64,000 bases of DNA, from contig CAZBHS010000002.1 of NCBI GenBank assembly GCA_964491915.1, positions 62,001-126,000 of the forward strand, read 5' to 3'. Source of the stretch: JAHELQ01 sp964491915. GTDB lineage: Bacteria > Acidobacteriota > Aminicenantia > UBA2199. Below the pieces are notes generated by a model. It was not told where the DNA came from, did not search any database, and was given only the letters and a program-made list of their open reading frames with translations. A program made the position numbers and the translations under genes. Shown piece by piece: positions 50,708 to 59,759 of this stretch. Every line of letters begins with the position of its first letter. Within the stretch, counting starts at the first letter, position 1.

Positions 50708-52288
50708 ATGCGAAAAAAGTATATTAAAATTACATTGATTTTGTTTGTTGTGTTTTTGTTAAATTTTTGTTCCAGCTCCCCGAAGGCTGTTCGTCAGGTT
50801 CCCAAAGCCCCTGTGGTTGCAGTTGATGCGGATACTCCCGTTGTGAGCGAGGACGTTGTCGAGAAAGAAGAGGTTGTCGAGGATCCGGCCAAGATTATGG
50901 AGGACGCCCTCGAAACTTATCAGGAAGCGTTGGTCGCCTGGGAGAAAGCGGATGCCGATCAAGCGCTGGTTTCTCTCGATGAAGCGTACAATACGATTTT
51001 GCAGCTCAAACTATCTCCCGATTCTCCGCTCAACCATGAGAAAAACAATCTGCGGCTTCTGATCGCCCAGAGAATTCAAGAGATATATGCCTCTCATTTT
51101 AATTCCACCGGCGAAAACCACAAGTTTATCCAGTTGGTGGAAAACCAATATGTGATGGCTGAGATTAAGAGCTTCCAGAACCGGGAGCGGAGGTATTTTG
51201 AAGAATCGTACCGCAGATCCGGCAAGTACCGGGAAATGATGAAACAGAAGCTTCGCAACGCCGGTTTGCCGGAAGAGTTGTCCTGGATTCCGCTGATCGA
51301 GAGCGGCTTCAAAATCCGGGCCTATTCCCATGCCCGGGCGTTGGGACTGTGGCAGTTTATTTCGTCCACCGGTTATCGGTTCGGTCTCAAGAAGGACCGC
51401 TGGATAGACGAACGGATGGATCCTGAGAAAGCCACCGGCGCCGCGGTTCAATATCTCAAAGAGTTGCATTCGTACTTCGGCGATTGGACCACAGCCCTGG
51501 CGTCGTACAATTGCGGAGAATTCAGAGTGCAGCGTCTCATCCGCGCCCAACGGGTAAATTACCTGGATAACTTCTGGGATCTTTATGTCATGTTGCCGCG
51601 CGAGACCCGCCGGTTCGTGCCCCGCTATATGGCCACCCTCCTGATTGTGAGCAATCCCGAAAAATATGGATTCAATCTGCCGCAGCCGGAGCAACCGCTT
51701 CAATACGAGAGCGTGTCTGTCGAGCGACCCATCAAGCTCTCGGTATTGTCCGGCAAAATCGGTCTGGATGAAAAAGAATTGGCGAACATGAATCCGGAAT
51801 TGAGACATAAATCGACGCCTGATCGCGCGTATCAACTGAAGGTGCCGGTGGGAAAGAGCCGGCAAACCATGGCGTTGTTGACTGATCTGCCTCGCTGGAT
51901 TCCTCCTGAGGCAACTTATGTGATCCATTATGTCCGCCGCGGCGAAACCGTCTCGGGGATTGCCAGACGGTATCGTACATCAGTGTCTTCCATCGCCAAG
52001 CTGAATCGCTTGAGGCGAAACTTCCTGATTCGTCCGGGACAGCGACTGAAGGTTCCCTCGCGGGGGAGCAGGATCTCCAGCTCCAGACCGGCGGTCGAGC
52101 GGAATGTGATTGTCGAACAACCGTCCGGGACTCAATCCTATACCGTTGTGTCCGGAGACACTCTGTATACAATCGCGCAAAAGTTCGGCATGAAGCTGCG
52201 TAAGCTCAGGAAGATCAACCGGATGGGATCCCGGTCACGCATCTATCCGGGGCAGACTATCTGGGTGTTGCCGAACAAATCAAGCTGA
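50708..52288 (+). CDS. mltD: Membrane-bound lytic transglycosylase MltD with two LysM domains
   Basis: A 526-aa lipoprotein (signal with lipobox LNFC, C21) that cleaves peptidoglycan between MurNAc and GlcNAc, forming 1,6-anhydroMurNAc. The SLT domain has the catalytic Glu E198 (PLIESGF), the ALGLWQFISSTG block and ALASYNCGEFRV. Two LysM repeats follow near residues 400-450 and 475-525 (RRGETVSGIARRY, VSGDTLYTIAQKFG). The layout is that of MltD. The preceding 223-nt gap has no other confident gene. Confidence 0.92.
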   Translation: MRKKYIKITLILFVVFLLNFCSSSPKAVRQVPKAPVVAVDADTPVVSEDVVEKEEVVEDPAKIMEDALETYQEALVAWEKADADQALVSLDEAYNTILQLKLSPDSPLNHEKNNLRLLIAQRIQEIYASHFNSTGENHKFIQLVENQYVMAEIKSFQNRERRYFEESYRRSGKYREMMKQKLRNAGLPEELSWIPLIESGFKIRAYSHARALGLWQFISSTGYRFGLKKDRWIDERMDPEKATGAAVQYLKELHSYFGDWTTALASYNCGEFRVQRLIRAQRVNYLDNFWDLYVMLPRETRRFVPRYMATLLIVSNPEKYGFNLPQPEQPLQYESVSVERPIKLSVLSGKIGLDEKELANMNPELRHKSTPDRAYQLKVPVGKSRQTMALLTDLPRWIPPEATYVIHYVRRGETVSGIARRYRTSVSSIAKLNRLRRNFLIRPGQRLKVPSRGSRISSSRPAVERNVIVEQPSGTQSYTVVSGDTLYTIAQKFGMKLRKLRKINRMGSRSRIYPGQTIWVLPNKSS

Positions 52289-52327
52289 TAGAAATAATTC
52301 ATAGATAACCGACTGGGGATCGGGGAG

Positions 52328-54142
52328 TTACACCTCGATCCCAATCTTTTTCATCAACACCAGGGCGTTAAAACTATTGCAGGGGCCCTCTTTGAGTTTA
52401 TAATCGAATATCAGTTGGTCTCCCTCCACTTCGCCGTCAAAATGGAAGTTCAGGATCTGTCGCGGGCGCTCTGTTTTTAATTCGGCAAGCGCCAGGTCGT
52501 GGGTGGCCAGGAGGCCGGTGGTGTTCTGCTTGATCAATTGCTTCACCAGAGCGACGGCTCCTTGCCGGCGGTCCATGGTGTTGGTGCCCTTGAGCATTTC
52601 GTCGATGATGAAAAACACCGGCAGCGATGAATCGCTGCCCACCGCGTCCAAAATCATCTTGATCCGCTGCAATTCGGCGTAAAAGAGCGAGAGTCCCTGG
52701 TCGAGAGAATCGCTGATTTTCATACTGGTGTAGATGCGGCAAGGGGCGAAGGAAAATGCGCCGGCGCAAACCGGAGCGCCCACTCCGGCCATCACCAGGT
52801 TCGCTCCGGCGGTGCGAAGGAATGTGCTTTTCCCCGCCATGTTGGGTCCGGTGACGATATTGACAGTGCCTGTCCCCTGGATGTGGAGGTCGTTGTTCAC
52901 CCGTCCTTGTGGCGGGATGAGGGGATGCCCCATCTCTTTGGCGGCGATCCCGAACGGGGCTTCGACAATTGTGGGCATCGTCCATGAAGGATTGTTGCAC
53001 ATGACATTGGCGAAGCTGTTCAATGTCTCGAATTCGCCTGCCACGGCAAACCATTGGTTCACATGATTCCCGGCTTCAGCTTTCCATCTCTCGATTTTTT
53101 CCGCTAGATTCAAATCCCAGAAGACTGTGTTGTTGACGAAGAAGTGGATGGCGCTCAAACGGAGATTCAGCCACTCCACTAACGTGGACAACGACTTGAT
53201 ATAAATAGACGCGGGTTTGCCGTTGTGATGGAGGCGCGATTGCAGCTCGATTAAGTGGGGGGTCGAAAAATCCTGCCGGATGATTTCCTGGATAATGTCG
53301 GCGGTGGGTTTGAGAATTTTGGCGCTCCTTTCGGTGAAACGGTACAAAGTCGAGACCCGCTTGAAGGTGGCGATATTGACCAGGAATTGCAAGGCGAAAA
53401 GGCCGAGGGGGAGATACCAGGGGATATTGGCGCCGGGAAAGAACATGGCGATGATGACGGAGATGGTGATGATGGGGATTATTTTGATAAATAGTTTGAA
53501 CCGGCGGCTCTGGCTCAGAAGGGGGGGCTGGTCCAACAATTCACGGATGATGTCCTGCTCTTTCGCTTTGAAGCGAATGCGGCTGCCGAAGGCCATGGTC
53601 CGTTGCCGGAAATCGAGCATATCCTTCAACTCGACGATGCCCTCCTGCCGCTCTAGAATGATCTCCGGCTTCCATAACCTCCGAAGCCAGCGTGCCAGGG
53701 TGCGGTTGCCCCAATTGGTATAGGTGCGGTTCACCAGGTGGAAAACAGAATGGGGGCCGAATATATCGAGGTCCGAGGTGTAGGGATGGGAGGGATCGAT
53801 GAACGAGCTGCCGTCGTCCACTTTCAGAAACGGGTGTTCCAACGAACGGAGCTCGTTCTCGTTGATGGTCAGTAATTGATGAAGGAATTTTTTTCTGAAC
53901 AGCACTTTTTCGTGCCCTATCGAAAGGGGAATCAGAAGTACCAGTAGCGCTGAGAAAATATAGAGATGGGGGTCTGCTTGTTTGGCGATGGTCTGGAACA
54001 AAAAGAAGAGGCCGCTGAGGACGGCGATCAATTTTGCGATGCCGAGTGGTATGTCGATTTTTCTGATGCCGGCGATCTGTCGAGCCAATTGTTCAATCCG
54101 TTCGCTGTATAATTGTTGCGGGTTGTTAGAGTTAGTGTTCAT
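52328..54142 (-). CDS. Membrane-spanning MutS-family ATPase
   Basis: A 604-aa protein with the MutS core ATPase at the C-terminus: Walker A TGPNMAGKST (about 429-438), Walker B FFIIDEMLKGTN and the ATHDLALAEL switch. The MutS mismatch-binding domain I is absent. Instead two hydrophobic helices lie near residues 33-75 and two near 215-258, so the protein should be membrane-anchored with its ATPase in the cytoplasm. Homologous membrane MutS-like proteins are known mostly from Bacteroidota, with no assigned function. Convergent with mltD. Mismatch repair is unlikely. Confidence 0.8.
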   Translation of the reverse strand: MNTNSNNPQQLYSERIEQLARQIAGIRKIDIPLGIAKLIAVLSGLFFLFQTIAKQADPHLYIFSALLVLLIPLSIGHEKVLFRKKFLHQLLTINENELRSLEHPFLKVDDGSSFIDPSHPYTSDLDIFGPHSVFHLVNRTYTNWGNRTLARWLRRLWKPEIILERQEGIVELKDMLDFRQRTMAFGSRIRFKAKEQDIIRELLDQPPLLSQSRRFKLFIKIIPIITISVIIAMFFPGANIPWYLPLGLFALQFLVNIATFKRVSTLYRFTERSAKILKPTADIIQEIIRQDFSTPHLIELQSRLHHNGKPASIYIKSLSTLVEWLNLRLSAIHFFVNNTVFWDLNLAEKIERWKAEAGNHVNQWFAVAGEFETLNSFANVMCNNPSWTMPTIVEAPFGIAAKEMGHPLIPPQGRVNNDLHIQGTGTVNIVTGPNMAGKSTFLRTAGANLVMAGVGAPVCAGAFSFAPCRIYTSMKISDSLDQGLSLFYAELQRIKMILDAVGSDSSLPVFFIIDEMLKGTNTMDRRQGAVALVKQLIKQNTTGLLATHDLALAELKTERPRQILNFHFDGEVEGDQLIFDYKLKEGPCNSFNALVLMKKIGIEV

Positions 54143-54194
54143 TGTAATAATCCATTTGTCATTTATTTAAAAAAATATTGTATATGGGCGGGAT

Positions 54195-54221
54195 GAGACG
54201 GCCCGGTGGCCGGGCCGTCTC
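54195..54221 (-). terminator. Strong GC-rich hairpin after the BNR-repeat gene
   Basis: Perfect 12-bp stem (GAGACGGCCCGG paired with its complement, 54195-54206 and 54210-54221) with a 3-nt loop, 7 nt past the BNR gene stop on the minus strand. No immediate U-run, so it may act as an mRNA 3'-end stabiliser or a terminator with T7 about 30 nt on. Confidence 0.55.
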
Positions 54222-54228
54222 GATTATT

Positions 54229-57200
54229 TTAATCTAACGTTAGATTACGTCCTGATGTCCAGGGAGAGCGGGATGTCTCCATCTCGTTCTCCAACTGCGG
54301 AATATCTTGTTCTGTCAGTTTCTTCAAACGGGGGAGGAGATTCTTCATCTCTTCCTTGATTATCTTTACCGCGTCGATCTGGGTGGTGGAAGGGCTGGAG
54401 GTGGAGCTGGAGAATCCGCGGATGAGTTTGCTCAAGCGGCGGACCAGCGGTTTTTGATGGGGAGGCACCTCTTCGTAACTGGCTTTGACCATGTGTCCGC
54501 TGAGAGCGAATTTGATGCTTTGAATCTCAGCCGTGATTTTGTCGGCCATGGGCAGAAGTTTTTGATGGCTGCCGGGTGTTCTGAGTAGAGACTGCTTGAT
54601 CTGAATCATCTTTCGCAGCAATTCATCGGTGCGGCTGGATGTTCCTCTGACCACGCGGGTCAACTCAGCCACGTCCTTCTGGAGCGCGTCCAACGCGGCA
54701 CGGTCTTCCGCAGGCAAGGTCGTGTTGCGCAAGACCTTGACCTCGAATTCCACGGGGCCGGCCAATTGGGTGAACACTCCATCGACGACTTTGGATAGCG
54801 ATACATTGTAAGCGCCGGGCATCACCATAAAGCCGCCGTTGTCTTTGGCCAGGGGATCGAATGTTTTATCTTTCGGGGTTTTTTCAGGATTTGTCGAGGG
54901 ATATTTGAGGTTCCAGGTCACTCGCTGGATTCCTTTTTCCGGTTTTCTTCTCAATTCGCGAATGATGTTGCCCGAGGAGTCTTTGATGGTGAAGAGCAGG
55001 TAGGGAGGGTGCTCCATGTTCTCGAGTCGTAACTCTTCCCAGGTGGGATTGGGGATGGGTTTGCCGCTTTTAAAAAGTTCTTTCTCTTTTTTTTGCCGCG
55101 CCTGCTTTTTGGTGAGATATTTGTCTTTCAAGTAAAAATAGAAGGTGGCGCCATAGGCTGGATTCTTGGCTCTGTATTTGGTGGCGCCCTGTCCGTATTT
55201 CGAGGATTTCTGAACATACAACAAGGCGGGCTTTGGCGGGAAGAGATGAGCCTCTGCTTCCAGCGTCGCTTGATTGAAGCTTCTGAGGGGCGAGTAATCG
55301 TCGAGAATGTAGAAACCGCGGCCGAATGAAGCCAGCACCAGGTCGTTTTCCCGTTTTTGAATCACCAAATCCCTGATGGAGATGGTGGGGAGCCCGGCCT
55401 TCAATTGGATCCAGCTTTTCCCGTTTGTCCGGCTGAAAAAGAGGCCGAACTCTGTGCCGGCGAAGAGTAGGTTTTTGTCTTCGTGGTCCTGGGCGACGGT
55501 GTGAACCGTGCCGGAGGCAGGGAGGTTCGCGGCGATGGATTGCCAGGTGTTTCCTTTGTCGTTACTGACAAGGACATAGGGCTTGAAGTCGTCCCGCTTG
55601 CGGTTATCGAAGGTGATATAGACGACGTTTTCGTCATACAGCGAGGGAAGGATATCGCTCACGTATGTCTGAGGCGGGACTCCGGGGAAGGATGAGATCT
55701 TTCGCCATGTTTTCCCATTGTCTTCGGTGACCCGCAGGAGGCCATCGTCGGTGCCTACATAGAGCAGACCCTCTTTCAGCGGCGATTCGTCCATCGAGAC
55801 GATGGTTCCGTATTGAGATGACGATACATCTTTGGCTACAGCGTCGGCGCTCCAGTATTTGCCCATCACCGGCCAACGGTTACGGTCGATTTGAGCTGTC
55901 AGGTCATCGCTGATCACTGTCCATGTGTCGCCGCGATCGTCGCTGCGGAATACTTTGTTGGCGGCGCAATACAAACGGGTGGGGGAGTGGGGGCTGATGA
56001 TGAGGGGGGTATTCCAATTCCACCGGTAGGTTTTTTCCCCTTTGCGCGGTTGGGGCGTGATGAATTTGCTCTCGCCGCTTTTTCTATCGTAGCGAACAAT
56101 GTTGCCGTATTGGGATTCGGAGTACACGATGTCGGGATTTGTGGGTTCGATTTGAGAGAAGAATCCGTCGCCCCCTTTGGTGACGAACCATTCGTCGCTG
56201 GTGACTCCGCCGCTCGATGTGTTCCTCGAGGGACCGCCCATACTGGCGTTGTCCTGGGTGCCGCCGTACACATAGTAAAAGGGGAGGGAATTGTCCACCG
56301 CCACCCGGTAAAATTGCGTGACCGGCAGGTTTGATTTATGGAGCCAATTCTCGCCGTGGTCATAGGTTTCATAGACTCCGCCGTCGCCGCCGATGATAAA
56401 ATGCGCGGTGTCAGCCGGGTCGATCCAGAGTGCGTGGTCGTCCACATGGCGGTATTTACGGCCCAATTGCTTGAAGGTTTTTCCGCCGTCTTCGGTATAG
56501 TGGGTGAAGGTTTCGACGGAATAGACTTTATCCACATCTTTGGGATCGCAGAATATTTCGTTGTAATACTGTCCGGCGCTGGTGTGGGAGCTCATTTTTT
56601 CCCATGATTCGCCCCGGTCGGTGGAGCGGAAAAATCCGCCTTTCTGATTGGCCGCTTCAATAATCGCGTAAACGACATCCGGATTGACGGGGGATATTGC
56701 CAGACCAATGCCGCCCATTTGAGCTTCAGGTAGGCCGTTTTTCAATTTGTTCCAATGGTTGCCGCCGTCGGTGGTTTTGTAGATGGCTGTTTCCGGGCCG
56801 CCGCCGATCTTTGTGTGCACATGGCGTCGCCGTTGTTCGGACGAAGCGATGAGAACGTCGGGGTTGCGGGGATCCATCACAATCTCATTGATTCCGGTAT
56901 TTTCACTGATTTTAAGAACGCGCTTCCATGTGCGTCCGCCGTCCATGGTTTTATAGAGGCCACGGTCGCCGCCGGGACCCCATAATGAACCTTCGGCCGC
57001 CACGTACACGATCTCCGGATTCCTGGGATTGATGACGATTTTGCCGATGTGACGGGAGTTTTTAAGTCCCATATTTTCCCAATTTTTGCCGCCGTCTACG
57101 GTTTTGTAAACGCCGTCGCCATAACCGATGGCCCGTTGATGGTTGTTCTCACCGGTTCCGGCCCAAATGACATTTGGGTTGGTGGGATCCATGGCCAGGC

Positions 57201-57489
57201 AACCGATGGCATAGGAGCCATATTTATCGAAGACCGGCTGCCAGGTGATTCCGGCATTGATTGTTTTCCAGATATTTCCGCTGGCCACTCCGACATAATA
57301 TTCTTTGGGGTTGGCGGGATTGACCGCGAAATCGGCAATTCGCCCGGATGTGTACGCGGGTCCGATGGATCTAAATTTTAGGCCTTTGAATATTTTTGAA
57401 TCAAATGTTTGGTGATCCTTTTTTGTGGAAGCTATGGATGTACTGGCCAGTAGCAAGACCAAGAGCCCCACACTCAATATTTTCTTCAT
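54229..57489 (-). CDS. Secreted BNR/Asp-box repeat (VPS10/sortilin-like propeller) protein
   Basis: A 1086-aa protein with a signal peptide (cleavage near SIAS, about residue 21). At least ten Asp-box/BNR turns (S/T-x-D-x-G-x-T-W type: DGGKNWEN, DGGRTWKR, DGGNHWNK, DRGESWEK, DHGENWLH, DRGDTWTV, DNGKTWRK, NKGNTWQS) build one or two beta-propellers over residues 30-720. A C-terminal region (about 790-1086) has a beta-sandwich-like segment and a helical tail. Such proteins are abundant in Acidobacteriota/Aminicenantes-type genomes; substrates are unknown (glycoside or protein binding). The 3' end encodes an 18-bp palindrome. Confidence 0.85.
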   Translation of the reverse strand: MKKILSVGLLVLLLASTSIASTKKDHQTFDSKIFKGLKFRSIGPAYTSGRIADFAVNPANPKEYYVGVASGNIWKTINAGITWQPVFDKYGSYAIGCLAMDPTNPNVIWAGTGENNHQRAIGYGDGVYKTVDGGKNWENMGLKNSRHIGKIVINPRNPEIVYVAAEGSLWGPGGDRGLYKTMDGGRTWKRVLKISENTGINEIVMDPRNPDVLIASSEQRRRHVHTKIGGGPETAIYKTTDGGNHWNKLKNGLPEAQMGGIGLAISPVNPDVVYAIIEAANQKGGFFRSTDRGESWEKMSSHTSAGQYYNEIFCDPKDVDKVYSVETFTHYTEDGGKTFKQLGRKYRHVDDHALWIDPADTAHFIIGGDGGVYETYDHGENWLHKSNLPVTQFYRVAVDNSLPFYYVYGGTQDNASMGGPSRNTSSGGVTSDEWFVTKGGDGFFSQIEPTNPDIVYSESQYGNIVRYDRKSGESKFITPQPRKGEKTYRWNWNTPLIISPHSPTRLYCAANKVFRSDDRGDTWTVISDDLTAQIDRNRWPVMGKYWSADAVAKDVSSSQYGTIVSMDESPLKEGLLYVGTDDGLLRVTEDNGKTWRKISSFPGVPPQTYVSDILPSLYDENVVYITFDNRKRDDFKPYVLVSNDKGNTWQSIAANLPASGTVHTVAQDHEDKNLLFAGTEFGLFFSRTNGKSWIQLKAGLPTISIRDLVIQKRENDLVLASFGRGFYILDDYSPLRSFNQATLEAEAHLFPPKPALLYVQKSSKYGQGATKYRAKNPAYGATFYFYLKDKYLTKKQARQKKEKELFKSGKPIPNPTWEELRLENMEHPPYLLFTIKDSSGNIIRELRRKPEKGIQRVTWNLKYPSTNPEKTPKDKTFDPLAKDNGGFMVMPGAYNVSLSKVVDGVFTQLAGPVEFEVKVLRNTTLPAEDRAALDALQKDVAELTRVVRGTSSRTDELLRKMIQIKQSLLRTPGSHQKLLPMADKITAEIQSIKFALSGHMVKASYEEVPPHQKPLVRRLSKLIRGFSSSTSSPSTTQIDAVKIIKEEMKNLLPRLKKLTEQDIPQLENEMETSRSPWTSGRNLTLD
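54230..54247. promoter_or_regulatory. 18-bp perfect palindrome at the BNR gene 3' end
   Basis: TAATCTAACGTTAGATTA is a perfect inverted repeat with no spacer, overlapping the stop codon and last codons of the BNR gene. It directly abuts the 12-bp hairpin at 54195-54221, with 8 nt between. A protein operator or hairpin are both possible; the role is unknown. Confidence 0.5.
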
Positions 57490-57576
57490 ATTTTTCCTCC
57501 AGAAAATTATAATAGCCTACACTTTCAAAAATCACAATAAAAGGGATAAAAAAAACTAAAATATTCCAATGATGCT

Positions 57577-57606
57577 TGAAAAATAATTATTTTAATCTAT
57601 ATTATT
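57577..57606 (+). promoter_or_regulatory. Predicted sigma-70 promoter of the subtilase gene
   Basis: -35 TTGAAA (57577-57582), 18-nt spacer, -10 TATTAT (57601-57606). It gives a 5' leader of about 135 nt with two small hairpins (57682-57701 and 57701-57714) before GGGAGG and the ATG. Confidence 0.5.
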
Positions 57607-57748
57607 TTTAGAAAGAAAAAGGGAATTGATGGAATGCTATTTATCACGACATCCTTGAAGCAAGGGGTGATCTTTATAGTGCACGGTACCGGTGAGCCGT
57701 GAATCGGGTGATTCCCAGAATTATAAAAAAAAAGGGAGGTTATAAAAG

Positions 57749-59590
57749 ATGAAAAAGGTTTTTATCATTTTCACTTTTCTCATCGGATTCTCGTTGATTT
57801 GGGCATCGGGCCTGAATGATCAAGCCATTCACAAGGCCGGCGATAAACCGGTATTGGTGGCCGACGAGGTGATTGTGGCGTTCTCCCCACAGACGGATGA
57901 GACGCTGAAAAAAAATGTCGAAAAGAAATTCGAATTGACATTGAAAAAACTCAGCAAAAAACCCGGAAAATTTTCGGTGTACAAGCACAAGAATCCTACA
58001 AGCATTTTAAAGAAATTGGCAAAAGAGGATGGAGTGTTGTATGCCGAACAAAACGCCTACGCATACGCCAGTTGGGTGCCGAATGATCCATACTACAGTC
58101 CATATCAGTGGCATATGACCAGGATCGGCATGGAGGATGCCTGGCCTCTGACCACCGGTACAGGTGTGATTGTCGCCATCAATGATACCGGCGTGAAGCA
58201 AAGTCTCGCGGACCTGGCGCAGACAAACTTCATGGCGGGGTATGATTTTATCAACAACGACAATGATCCCACTGACGACGAGGGGCATGGATCGCATGTT
58301 TGCGGCACTGTGGCGCAGTCAACGAACAACGCTGTCGGCACAACCGGCGTTGCGTATGGTTGCACCATCATGCCGGTAAAGGTTCTCAATGCCCAGGGCT
58401 CCGGAAGTTACGACCAGATCGCCGACGGCATCTATTACGCCACTGATAATGGAGCCCACATCATCAACATGAGTCTCTCGGGCACGGCCAACCTATCGGT
58501 GCTGAGCAACGCCATCAACTACGCCTGGAATAACGGTGTCTTGATTGTTTGCGCCGCCGGCAACGATTCGACCAGTAGTCCTCATTATCCCGCCGCGTAC
58601 CCGAATAGTATGTCGGTAAGCGCCACCAATTATCTGGACCAGTTATCCGGATATTCCAATTACGGATCCACCATTGATATTTGCGCGCCTGGAGGCGACG
58701 GCAATGACAACAATGGCGACGGTTACATCGATGGAGTTCTGCAAAACACCTTCGACTCCTCCGGAGACGGGTACTTTTTCTATTACGGCACATCCATGGC
58801 TTCGCCACATGTGGCGGGAGTCGCGGCTTTGGTGAAAGCCGCGGACATGACCCTTACAAATTCGGGCATTCGCAACATTCTTGAAACCACAGCCGTGGAT
58901 TTGGGAAGTCCCGGTTGGGACCAATATTTCGGCAATGGCCGGGTGGATGCTTATGCGGCTGTGAATGAAGCGTTGGGCGGAACTCCGCCGGATACCGATC
59001 CGCCGGTGATCTCCAATATCCAGGCAGTGGACATCACCCACAACAGCGCACGGGTCACCTGGACCACGGACGAACCCGCCGATAGCACGGTCTATTATGG
59101 AACCACCGCCGGTTACGGTAGCAGTGAGTCCAATAGCGCTTACGTTACATCCCATTCGGTTACTCTGAGTAATTTGACGGCCGATACCCTCTACCATTTC
59201 AAAGTGTCTTCAACCGATCCCTCCAGCAATAACGCCGAATCGGGGGATAACACATTCACCACCGATCCACAGCCCACCGAGGTATTTATCTTTGTCAACA
59301 ATATCAATATGGAAGTGCGGACCTATTTCTGGTTCCTCAGATATTGCCGCTCCACCATCAACATCAAAGACACCGATGGGGCTGTCGTTCCGGGCGCGAC
59401 CGTCTATGTCCAATGGAGCGGTTCTGTCGGCGGTACCGATAGCGGAGTGACCGATTCCTACGGCAATGCGATGTTCGATTCGGGAATCACATGGGGGGCA
59501 GGTACCTATACAATCACTGTCACCAATGTCACCCACCCCACCAAAACGTATGATCAGTCTCTCAATGTAGAGACTTCAGATACCATTTAA
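57749..59590 (+). CDS. Secreted S8 subtilisin-like peptidase with FN3 and Ig-like C-terminal domains
   Basis: A 613-aa protein: signal peptide (1-19), an I9-like propeptide (about 35-105), a subtilisin domain with the triad D146 (AINDTGV), H180 (GHGSHVCG) and S349 (GTSMASPHVAG), a fibronectin type III domain (about 415-510) and a C-terminal Ig-like domain (about 530-613) with VPGATVYVQWSG. GGGAGG precedes the ATG. It should be an exported, self-processed endopeptidase for extracellular protein breakdown. It has its own promoter and is closed by a canonical intrinsic terminator. Confidence 0.93.
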   Translation: MKKVFIIFTFLIGFSLIWASGLNDQAIHKAGDKPVLVADEVIVAFSPQTDETLKKNVEKKFELTLKKLSKKPGKFSVYKHKNPTSILKKLAKEDGVLYAEQNAYAYASWVPNDPYYSPYQWHMTRIGMEDAWPLTTGTGVIVAINDTGVKQSLADLAQTNFMAGYDFINNDNDPTDDEGHGSHVCGTVAQSTNNAVGTTGVAYGCTIMPVKVLNAQGSGSYDQIADGIYYATDNGAHIINMSLSGTANLSVLSNAINYAWNNGVLIVCAAGNDSTSSPHYPAAYPNSMSVSATNYLDQLSGYSNYGSTIDICAPGGDGNDNNGDGYIDGVLQNTFDSSGDGYFFYYGTSMASPHVAGVAALVKAADMTLTNSGIRNILETTAVDLGSPGWDQYFGNGRVDAYAAVNEALGGTPPDTDPPVISNIQAVDITHNSARVTWTTDEPADSTVYYGTTAGYGSSESNSAYVTSHSVTLSNLTADTLYHFKVSSTDPSSNNAESGDNTFTTDPQPTEVFIFVNNINMEVRTYFWFLRYCRSTINIKDTDGAVVPGATVYVQWSGSVGGTDSGVTDSYGNAMFDSGITWGAGTYTITVTNVTHPTKTYDQSLNVETSDTI

Positions 59591-59612
59591 GTTCTCATAA
59601 TGATTTTTGCAC

Positions 59613-59648
59613 GCCCGCGGGGACTGCCCGCCCCGTGGGCTTTTTTTT
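59613..59648 (+). terminator. Intrinsic terminator of the subtilase gene
   Basis: 10-bp GC-rich stem (59613-59622 with 59631-59640, one G-U pair), 8-nt loop and a following T8 run (59641-59648), 22 nt after the subtilase stop. Textbook form. Confidence 0.85.
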
Positions 59649-59704
59649 GTCCCTTTTAAAAAAAATTTAACCTTTACAGCCTTCAGGCGGCGCTCGTAAC
59701 ATTG

Positions 59705-59743
59705 GATTGGATTTTGATGCTCTGTCTGTGTTAAAATCCAATC
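59705..59743 (+). promoter_or_regulatory. 11-bp inverted repeat with 17-nt spacer upstream of the propeller-AraC gene
   Basis: GATTGGATTTT (59705-59715) and its exact complement AAAATCCAATC (59733-59743), 17 nt apart and ending 16 nt before the ATG at 59760. It could be an operator for the AraC-type regulator encoded downstream (autoregulation), or an mRNA hairpin near the ribosome site. Confidence 0.55.
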
Positions 59744-59759
59744 TGGTGAATCGAGTGTC

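Noticed and set aside
53280..53723. 147-aa ORF antisense to the MutS-like gene
   Set aside because: It is fully inside a clear gene on the other strand, with a composition set by that gene's codon use.
55891..56334. 147-aa ORF antisense to the BNR gene
   Set aside because: Shadow ORF produced by Gly/Asp-rich codons of the BNR repeats.
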